From positions 1 to 21,747 of the forward strand of contig JADNRX010000808.1 of assembly GCA_015501595.1 (NCBI GenBank): DNA of 21,747 bases, read 5' to 3'. The stretch comes from Hymenopellis radicata (taxonomy: Eukaryota > Basidiomycota > Agaricomycetes > Agaricales > Physalacriaceae). Made by a program: the position numbers and the translations under genes. Positions 1 to 9,100 of this stretch are shown here, in pieces; positions within the stretch are counted from its first letter, which is position 1; each line of letters opens with the position of its first letter. The notes beneath the pieces are model-generated. The model was not told the DNA's origin and did no database searches. It saw only the letters and a list, made by a program, of their open reading frames with translations.

Positions 1-47
1 CCCGGCCCCCACAAGGCTATATTTGCTGACTTTCTTCTTTGCCATAG

Positions 48-952
48 ATTGGAGAGAAGTTCCCATGCTCACCGCTATCTCTTACGGCGTGGCCAGTGTC
101 GAAGCTGATGTTTGGTTGGTCAACGGAACCCTCTTTGTGAGTCCTTCTGACCTCTTCTATACATAGCTGATTGTTGGCCTGAAAGGTGGGACACGAGATT
201 GCGGCGCTGTCGGAGGATAGAACTCTGGATGCTCTGTATATTCAGCCATTGCTCGCGATCCTCGAAGCGCAGAATCCTGCAACGGAGTTTAATACTAACA
301 GGTCCATCATCCAGTGAGTTTTCAGGCGTTTGTCACTTACTTATCAGATGCAATCAATGATTTAGTGGGGTTTTCGACACGGCGAGTTCAACGGCTTTGC
401 AGCTGTTTATTGATATAAAGACAGATGGTGAAGAGTACGTAGTTTATGATGCCGTTTTCATATCGTTCTCATCTCCCGTATAGAGCTTGGCAGCCTGTCT
501 TGGAAGCATTGGATCCTTTGAGAGAGAAAGGCTATTTGACGACATTCAAAGACGGGGAGCTTATAGGGTCTGCGGTTACCGTTATTGGAACGGGAAACAC
601 GCCACTGGACGGCGTCCTGGGGCAAGAAACGCGGGATGTCTTTTACGATGCGCCTCTCGTTGCACTCAAGACCGATGTCGGAGCGTGCATCTATAATGCG
701 ACGATATCTGTCGTCGCGAGTACCAACTATGATACGGCTGTTGGATGGAAGGGGCTCGGCAAAATAGGCGACGCGCAATTGGCCAACCTGACCCGGTTTG
801 TGGGGGATGCGCACGAGTGTAATTTGACAGCTAGGTTTTGGAATACGCCCGATTGGCCTATTTATGCTCGGAGCAAGGTGTGGAAGGAGCTTTTGGAGGC
901 GGGGGCTGATTGGTTGAATGCGGATGATCTTGAAGCGGCGAGTGAGTTTTAG
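48..952 (+). CDS. AIM6-like PLC-superfamily phosphodiesterase, 3' part
   Basis: Only the last four exons lie in the window: 48-136, 186-313, 366-434 and 484-952, giving 250 residues plus TAG. Bases 1-47 contain no GT and end in a pyrimidine tract plus CATAG, so they are the tail of an intron whose donor lies outside. The joined frame shows family landmarks in order: a WREVPMLTAISYG block, SVEADVWLVNGTLFVGHE, the LYIQPLL segment, GVFDTASS, the FIDIKTDG strand and a C-terminal GADWLNADDLEAA. This order matches the fungal Altered Inheritance of Mitochondria 6 family, which has a PI-PLC/GDPD-like TIM-barrel fold. The Glu-Ala-Asp and Asp-x-Lys strands are typical of that superfamily's active site. 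The substrate is unknown, and the mitochondrial role is known only from the yeast mutant phenotype. The N-terminus, where a signal peptide or membrane anchor could sit, is missing. The family call is firm; the function is inferred. Confidence 0.88.
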
Positions 953-1245
953 AGTACCGTTGTGACCGTGAAACGGAAGCGGTGGCTATCCAGAGAGGCT
1001 GTATGTACAGAAGTTGGAAACATTGACTGTCAGGTTCGCCCTGGGTTCGCCTCGATCAACAAGCAAGCCGAAGCCGTGCTCGATCAAAACTATTTTCGGG
1101 TTCAGTGGAATCCGTCACCCACGCCGAGCACAGCGTCGAGGCAATTTAGGCGTAACTGTACTGTTTCCAGTGGAACTGGGCGGGTACTCGACAGGAGAAG
1201 CCTTGTGACCTCGGTGTCATTGTTCTGGTCCGTGACGCCGTTTTC
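953..1245. other. Intergenic: AIM6-like 3' flank and protease promoter
   Basis: These 293 bp separate the AIM6-like stop from the first ATG of the insulin-degrading enzyme gene. Short open frames exist on both strands, but none shows splice-supported continuity or a recognisable motif. The stretch should hold the 3' UTR of one gene and the promoter and 5' UTR of the next. I see no clear TATA box. Confidence 0.5.
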
Positions 1246-4200
1246 ATGTTGACTCTGGGGCGGCGCCTGTTTTACCTCAAAACCGCAACCAAACACTATC
1301 GTCTGGCTTCGACCACAACCACCATGTCCGACTGGAGACGTGTCACGCCATCCAATCCTGAAATTCCGCCATTTTCAGTGTTTACCAAGCCGATCGTCAA
1401 GTCCCAGCAGGATGACAGGGAATATCGCATTATTCGTCTCGATAACGGGCTAGAGGCGACACTGGTGCACGACGCAACCGCCGACAAGGCTGCAGCCAGT
1501 CTGGATGTCACTGTCGGACACCTCTCGGATCCGGTGAGTGGCAGCTACAATGCAACGCCGAACAGTTGTTGAACAATAGACAGGATGATATGCCCGGCCT
1601 GGCACACTTTTGTGAACATTTGTTGTTCATGGTGAGTGCGCAGTCATCGCTGCGATGCGCGTACTAAACGTCCACAGGGCACGGAAAAGTTTCCCCGAGA
1701 GAATGAATACTCGGAATTCCTTTCCAAGAACAATGGTGGCTCAAACGCGTACACGTCCATGTCCAACACAAATTACTACTTCAACGTAGCCACACCAGCG
1801 CTCTCGCAGGCTTTGGCACGCTTCGCCGCCTTCTTCCACTGTCCACTCTTTGCACCCTCCTGTACATCTCGCGAACTCAACGCTGTTGATTCCGAGCACA
1901 AGAAGAATCACCAGAATGACATCTGGCGTATCTTCCAGGCCAACAAGCATCTCAGCAAGCCGGGACACGTGTGGCGTAAGTTTGGAAGTGGTAATCGCGA
2001 GAGTTTGTCCCAGGCCGCCAAGGATCTGAAAGCCAAAGGGAAACTTGAAACCGTCACGAGCCTCGCTCCGTCGCCTATCCCATCACGTATCGCATCTCCG
2101 GCTCCGTCTGTCACTTCGACTGCAAGCGAATCGGATGCTGATGGTGGCGCAATCGGCCGGGAAACTCGTCGTCGGTTAGTAGAATGGTGGTCTAAAGAAT
2201 ATTGCGCTGGTCGCATGCACCTCTGCGTTCTGGGCAAGGGTGAGTTGTTCCTTTCTACTGCTCTTCGTTCAATGACAGTCTGTAGAATCCCTGGATGAAC
2301 TATCGGAATTGACCTCATCACTGTTCTCGCCGATCCAAAATCGAGGGACGGATCCTCTCACGATGATCAACGAGCAACCGACAGGTCCCAACGAAAATGG
2401 TGTAAGTCAATTCGATCAGTGTTGTGCAACGACAAGCTCACGCAACTTTGTAGACCCTGGTTTCCGTACAGACAATCATGACAATGCATGCAATGGAATT
2501 GACTTTCCCTCTGGAATATCAAGAAGACTTGTGGCGTCACAAACCTGCGCACTTCATTGCCCATTTTGTTGGCCATGAAGGTCCTGGCTCTGTGCACTCA
2601 TACCTCAAGAACAAAGGCTGGATAAGCGGGCTCAGTTCTGGCCCGCAAAGTCTCGGTCGCGGTTTCGCTGTATTCAAGGTCACCGCTCATTTGACTGAGG
2701 AGGGTTTCCAGAACTACCGTTCTGTTCTCCTGGCCATCGCTAAATACCTTTCTCTTCTCCGGACATCGACGTTTGAGCCCTACCACCAGAAGGAGCTTGT
2801 TGACTTGGCCGCTACGCGATTCAGATTCCAGGAGAAGCGTCGCCCAGACGATTACGCCACTCGGTTGGCAGAGCACATGGCACGTCCTTATCCCAAGGAG
2901 CTCCTTCTCAGTGCTTCGCAGCTGGTGTGGGATTGGAGTGAAGCGAGCAACGAAGGTGGTGGCAAGGAGAAGATCCGAGAGTATCTTGACTTGTTCAGGT
3001 TACAGAATGGTCGGGCTGTGCTCATGGCGAAGAAGGAAGACTTGGAGAAGCTCCCTTCGAATGCTGCATGGGCATCTGAACCTTGGTATGGAACTGAGTA
3101 CAGAGTTGAACGATTCGATGACGCATTCATCAAACAGGTTTGTTCCGATGCTTCTACCTTAGGCACGCATGTTAATCATTCTTTTACAGTCCAACGAGCC
3201 CAACGATCTCGCTGAGCTCTTCCTTCCCGGCCCTAACGAGTATATCCCAACTAATTTGGAGGTTGATAAGCGAGAGGTCGCAAAGGTTTGTGGATTAATA
3301 TTGGCTGAGCCTCAAGCACTCAAGATCACGTAGCCCGCTGAACGCCCTCACTTGATTCGGGAAACTGATATGTCATCCTTGTGGCACAAGAAGGATGATC
3401 GCTTCTGGGTTCCCAAAGCCTTCGTCGTGATTGACCTGCGCAGGTAACACATTTCAAGTTCACGCGAAAACAGGTTTAACATATGCTTATTCTAGTCCGT
3501 TCGGCAATGATTCCCCTCGGTCATCCGTGCTAACACGGTAAGTGACGCTTTGAATCGTTAGTCTTGGCATTCATGTCCACGTAGACTATATTCTGACCTC
3601 GTTACCGACTCGCTCACCGAGTTTGCTTATGATGCCGACATTGCTGGTCTGTCTTACAGCTTCATTTCACATACGTCTGGGCTCTACATCAGCATGAACG
3701 GTTATAACGATAAGATGTCTGTCCTTGTAAAGCACATCCTTGACAAGGTCAAACAGATTGTCGTTGACGCGACGCGCCTGGCTGTCATGAAAGAACAGGT
3801 GAATTTATGCGCTACATTGGGATTTGTTCTGGTGTTGACTGTCCATTGTAGCTTAAGAAGGGTTGGGAGAATTTCTTCCTTGGGCAATCGTATCAGCTCT
3901 CTGAATATTACGGGCGCTATATGTTGACCGAGCAACAATGGACTGTCCATGAGAAACTGAAGGAGCTTCCAAGTTTGTCTTGTTTCCTTCTACACCTCAG
4001 TTGGATCTGACTTTGAACAGGTATCACTGCGGACGATGTTCAGAGACATATCAAACAGGTTCTGTCGCAAGTGCATATGCGTGTTCTTGTTGCTGGTAAT
4101 ATGTTCAAGGATGTATGTTGCCTGCGTCGTGAGTAAGACCTCTTGACTAACTCGCTTTGTAGGAGGCCATTGATATCATCGAGACAACGGAACAGGGACT

Positions 4201-5290
4201 TGGACTTGCTCCTATGAAGCCTTTGCAATTGAACGAGAAAGCTCTTCTCCTCCCTGAAGGTAACGGCAGACCTCCCTTTTCTGGCACTTTTTGACTCGAA
4301 TTTCTAGGGTGTAATTATACCTGGACATCGACGATTCCTAACCCCAACCAGGCGAACTCTGCGTTGACTTACTATTGTCATTACGGACCTTCCGCAGATC
4401 AGCGTCTTCGTGTTGTTGCTGCTTTGTTGAACCAGATTCTTGGGGAGCCAACCTTTGACACGTTGAGGACGAAAGAGCAACTCGGTTACATCGTCTCGTG
4501 TTCTGGCTGGACCTTGTCTGGTGGCAAAGACTGTGGCATGCGCATTCTTGTACAGAGCGAGAAGACGCCCGGCTTTCTGGAGGATCGCGTCGAATCCCAT
4601 CTAGATGGGATGAAGACGCTGATCGAGGAAATGACGCCTGAGGTTTTCGAGGAACAGAAGAGCGGCCTTGAGAAGGGGTGGAGAGAGGCGTATAAGAACC
4701 TCCTGGAGGAAGCCGGCAGCTTCGTCTACCACATCAGTACCGGCGACCTTGATTTCTTGAGAGGTACGTTTACTCCAGTCACTTCCACTCTTTAGCTGAT
4801 GTCCGTCGAAGCGACTAACGACGCGGACCTACTCAAGGACATCACCAAGGATGATGTCCTGAATTTGTTCATGACTAGAGTTCATCCTTCATCCAAGACA
4901 CGGTCGAAACTTTCGGTGCACATGAAGTCACAGAAACAGCGGCAGCCTAGGGTGAGCGAAGAGGCTGCTCGAGAGTTTGCCTCTTTGGTGCAGAAGAAGA
5001 TGCCTGATGTTGACGAGAGCGCGTGGAAGGATCTTGGGGAGGGTGTTCACACGTTGGCGGACTTCCAAGCCCACTGGGCCCAGGCGCTGAAAGGACGGGA
5101 TGTGTCGGAGTTGATGGCGGCGTTCCCTGCGATTTTGGGAAAATACCCGGTACAAGGAGAGGGTGTAGATCAGCCGAGAAAGGGCGTAGAGTACATTCAG
5201 GACCCAACTCTATTCCGGAAGACGTTGAAGGTCGCGCCGGATGTGGGACCATTAGTTGAGTGGGGGGATTTGCCTGCACCACATCTCTAA
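1246..5290 (+). CDS. Insulin-degrading enzyme (insulysin), M16A zinc metalloprotease
   Basis: Fourteen exons: 1246-1533, 1584-1631, 1678-2239, 2286-2401, 2454-3137, 3190-3285, 3334-3443, 3496-3537, 3585-3798, 3852-3972, 4021-4112, 4163-4259, 4308-4763 and 4812-5290. They sum to 3,405 nt, or 1,134 aa, close to the usual length of about 1,000 plus extensions. The inverted zinc motif HFCEH is at residues 104-108 and the third ligand Glu185 lies in DSEHKKN. The 77-residue spacing equals that of human IDE (His112 to Glu189). Later blocks include SMSNTNYYFNV, GHEGPGS and the C-terminal-half LGYIVSCSGW. IDE degrades short amyloidogenic and signal peptides in a closed chamber; Ste23/Axl1 are the yeast relatives, with roles in pheromone processing. 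Residues about 233-275 form a Ser/Pro/Ala-rich insert. The second in-frame ATG at 1324 has a stronger context (ACCACCATG) than the first, whose 26-residue leader is basic and lacks acids. The 3' end converges on CKS1 with 221 bp between stop codons. The last intron (4764-4811) is set by frame: stopping at the nearer TAG (4795) would give a 32-nt intron and a stop. Confidence 0.96.
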
Positions 5291-5511
5291 TATGTACTTG
5301 TCTGTATTGATATATCTCATCTATTTGTGTTGCTTCCCTCGTTATAATTTACTAGATATCGTGTTGTAGCAGTGTGAAAGCGCGAGAGTGAGGTGGTACA
5401 TTTGGGACAGAACAACCGCATTAACGGTCTGATCGTGATTGATCTATGAGCCTGGGGAAAGATGGGACAACGACAGCGATAATATACAAGACAGGACTGG
5501 AAAGTGTGCGC

Positions 5512-6013
5512 TCATTTTCTCCTCAGCGTCTCTTTCACGGGGCGCCTAACGTTCGCTGGTTGAACGGGCGGTTGGTAGTCCTTTGGACGTCGAAAGAGCA
5601 GGATATGCGGTTCGGGTGCTGCAAGGCACGATCAGCCCGGTTGAGGATAAGAGGCGTCTGCACGCGCACGGACCATGAATCTCATAATGCTCCCATCCGA
5701 GACTCTGCGTGATGCCAATGCTCCTCCACTCTTTCTCTGACAGCAGCCTGAGAGCGGACTGATCTGCATTCCAGAAATTGTCCGGTATTATCTTCATCTT
5801 GAAGAGCTGCTTCGGGAGGATAACGTGGCGGTATTCGTACACATCGTCTGTGTACTTGTCAGAGTAGTGGATGCTGTATTTTGGGTGTGTAAATAAAAAA
5901 AGTCGCGTCTGATTATGGGGTGGGGAGGCTCACGCATTGATGATTTCCTCGATTTTGTCAGCCTGTCGCTTCTGGAGCTCTTCGGCGGTGAGCTGTGGCT
6001 GCTGGGAGGCCAT
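5512..6013 (-). CDS. CKS1: Cyclin-dependent kinase regulatory subunit (Cks/Suc1)
   Basis: Three exons on the minus strand: 6013-5934, 5873-5674 and 5618-5512, with introns of 60 and 55 nt. They give 387 nt, or 128 aa. After a Gln-rich N-terminus comes [19 protein letters not shown], then [20 protein letters not shown] and [13 protein letters not shown]. The last contains the HxPEPH hinge that controls Cks domain swapping. Cks proteins bind Cdk1-type kinases and read phosphothreonine to promote multisite phosphorylation and APC/SCF targeting. The PEPH segment is restored only by removing the second intron, which supports the splice model. The protein is longer than metazoan Cks (about 79 aa): it has a fungal-type loop ([15 protein letters not shown]) and a basic Pro-rich tail after FRRPKDY. 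The start codon faces the MER3 start across 119 bp. The identification is very secure. Confidence 0.96.
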
Positions 6014-6132
6014 GGGCGTGGGGAGGTCGTGGTGGGCGGAGGACAAGGTGCGGTGGTCACGTTACATGTACACGGGGTCATGTGTGTGTCCGATCGCGCT
6101 TGGACCTTTTCTTGCTTCCGACCATCATCATC
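6014..6132. promoter_or_regulatory. 119-bp divergent CKS1/MER3 promoter region
   Basis: The region is bounded by the CKS1 ATG (minus) and the MER3 ATG (plus). It must hold both 5' UTRs and the core promoters, unless transcription starts inside the opposite gene. The CKS1-proximal half is G-rich on the plus strand, and the MER3-proximal end is a pyrimidine-rich stretch ending in ATCATCATCATG. I see no TATA box and no MluI cell-cycle box. Assignment as a promoter rests on position only. Confidence 0.6.
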
Positions 6133-9100
6133 ATGAGCCGCAGCTTTGGTAGGGCCTTCCGCCCGCCGCAGTTCATTCGACAGCCTGTGTACGCCGACGA
6201 GGACGAGATCAGTGCGTTTGTCGTCATTCTTGAGTAGCGAGGAAATGATGGTGGTCGCCAGTGACTTCCTCGCCGTGTCCTCCTGAGCGAAGCTCGCGTC
6301 AGTTTTATCCTTCCTATTCTCAGCAGCAGAATGCACAGTACACCGATTCCATCGATGAGTTCCCGGACGACGACTATTATGAGGCCCAGCCCATGCAAGC
6401 CTACGCACACAGGGATACGCAATTCCAGCCTCAGGCGCCTCAGTATAGCCACTATCACCAGGGCCCGACGTCGCACCCATTTCCAGCAGCAGCCCAGGCA
6501 GGTCCATCACAGCGAATGTATGCGCCCTCAAATCAGCCTCAGCCTGTATACTATCAACCGCAAGCTCCCCAGCCTTTTCCAGAGGCTGAAGAGTATCAGC
6601 CACCGCCTCCGCCATCCCAGCAAAGCGAGGTCTTGACAAAGTCGAAAGGCATCCGACTCCGACCGGTGTCAGATCTTCGTGCGTTCGCCGTCCTATGGCT
6701 TAACTCTATATTGATCTACTCATCAGCCGATATGTATCGCGCCCTTTTCAAATTCGGGGTCTTCAATGCAGTTCAATCGTCGTGTTTCGAAACGGTTAGT
6801 CGTCGCTCCATGCTTCCGCAACATTCGCACTCAACATTAGGCAGCTTGTCAACTCCAACGAAAATCTTGTACGTCGTCTTATTCTACGTTATTCTTGTTT
6901 ACTGACCCTCTTCCAGGTTGCAAGCGGTTCGTAGTCAGCCACGATTATCATGGTCCCGCTGAACTTCCTCGCAGCTCCAACCGGAAGTGGAAAGACCGTC
7001 TTGTTCGAACTGGCGATCATCCAGATGTTGACGCGGACCAATAGCGCGGCGCAGAACTCCATGAAATGCGTCTATATGGCGCCTACCAAGGTCCGTGATA
7101 GCTTGCACGATACGGCCGTCATCGAATGTGAAGCACCTCCAGGCCCTCTGTTCAGAGAGACATCGCGACTGGACCGCCAAGTTGGCTCCGCTTGGAATTA
7201 AATGTAATGTGCCTCCGGAGTCCCTTCCTGGAGCAAAATCTGACGCATACATCCAGGCTGCGAGTTGACGGGAGACACGGTTCATTATGGCAAAAGTGTT
7301 TGGGGAGATGCGAAGAATTCTACTATCATGTTCGTCATTTCTCTCTTAAGATAGTCACTGGTTAACTGCTTCGACAGAGTGACCACTGTAAGGACGTCTA
7401 GCTCCATGTATGCGCTTTATTGACCCGCATATAGGCGGAGAAATGGGACAGTCTCACGCGGAACTGGTACATCTCTTTCTTTGCTGATAAAAGATCCCAG
7501 CTCACAGCAATTGGAAGGACTGCTCACGGACAGATCCTATCGTCGATTCTCCTCTTTCTGGTGGATGAAGTACGGATGCGTAGGGAAATCGCATTCGAAT
7601 GCTCACCTCTATCATGATAGGTCCATATTCTTAACGAATCGCGAGGAAGCACCCTTGAGGTCGTCATCTCGCGTATGAAGTTGCGCGGATCGGGAGTCAG
7701 ATTTGTCATGGTCTCCGCCACCGCGCCCAATATCCAAGACATCGCTTGCTGGATCGGCAGCTGCAAGAAAAATGGCGCACCGGGGAAAGTATTCGAAGTA
7801 CGCCTTTTGCTGCATCCTGCATTCGATGCGTTCTGACGACGTTGTGCAGTTTGGGGAAGACTTTCGTCCTTGCAAGTTGAAAAGGGTGGTTATCGGCATG
7901 CCGCGGGTTCGAGGCCAGAATGATTTTGTCTTTTCGAGAAACCTGGACTACAAGTTATTCTCGATTCTACAGACGCATTCAGTTGGAAAGCCTATTCTGA
8001 TTTTTGTTTCGACCAGGAAAGGTGCCCCAGTTCGTGTTCTCTATTGTCTTGGCGTTTAAGCCTTCGTAGGTGTATTTTCCACGGCGGAACAACTAGTCAA
8101 GGACTGCAAGGAGGCCGAGAAGAAGAGAGGTACTTTGCCATGGACGCATTCTGCGAGGTCCGTGGCCGTACTTGTACGCGGGTTATACTTATAGGGCTTT
8201 AGAATGGAGCACTCCTTCAATGATAAGCGCCTCACAGGTACTTGCGCTTCTTTGCTTGAGACGAAGGCTAACGTGTAGTAGAACTATCCAGCTACGGCGT
8301 AGGCGTTCATCACGCAGGAATGACCATTGATGACAGACATGCGGTCGAGGAGCTGTTCCTGAAAGGAACGCTACGCCTCCTAGTCGCTACATCGGTATGC
8401 CGTGAATACTTTCACCACTGAAGGCCGCTTTTAATGGGTCACCTAGACTCTTGCTGTTGGGGTTAATCTGCGTACGTCGTTGCCGTGCTACTTTTGCCCT
8501 CTTTGAATCAGACTTCGTCTCATAGCTGCGCACACTGTGGTCATCAAAGGTGTACACACGTTTCAGAATAACGTGTCCGTTGAATATTCCGACCTGGATG
8601 TTATGCAAATGCTAGGTCGCGCTGTAAGTTGTGGATTCATTGTTTGGTCTATCTCTAATTCATCTTTACCAGGGCCGGCCGCAATTCGGTGAGAAGGCGT
8701 TCTGGTGACTGAACGACTTGAATGCTTAGTACTCCCCTTTAGACACCGAAGGCACTGCTATCATCATTTGCGAGTGCGAGCTTGAAAGCAAGTATAGACA
8801 ACTCGTTCAAGGCCGGACCATCCTGGAAAGTTCTCTGCATCTCAATCTTCCAGAACACCTCAACTCAGAAATCGGCTTGGGTACCGTCACAAGTATAAAG
8901 TCTGCGACGGAATGGCTTCGAAATTCGTTCCTCTTCCAACGCATCCAGAAGAATCCTCGTCATTACTCTCTTGGTAAGGAGGAAGACGAAACGTGGGAGG
9001 AGCGAGTGGATGATCTGGTGTTGCAGAGTATTAAGAAACTCAAGTCGTCTGACTTGATAACCAGCGAAGGCGAAGACGCTGAGTCGTACCTGAAGTCGAC

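Noticed and set aside
4764..4795. 32-nt intron ending at TTTAG in the protease gene
   Set aside because: Too short compared with all other introns (46 nt or more), and it puts a stop in frame. The 48-nt alternative ending at 4811 keeps the frame into NDADLLKDITKDD.
5794..6639. 281-codon minus-strand open frame
   Set aside because: It runs antisense through MER3 exons 1-2 and the promoter, in a frame different from CKS1. The Ser/Thr/Pro runs mirror the Gln/Pro-rich MER3 N-terminus.
7903..7913. GGTTCGAGGC, like a tRNA B box
   Set aside because: It lies inside a conserved MER3 exon (PRVRGQNDF) and no A box or cloverleaf surrounds it.
8130..8202. Intron starting at GTACTT (8130) in MER3
   Set aside because: Reading through to the donor at 8158 preserves [20 protein letters not shown] in frame, as expected for the family.
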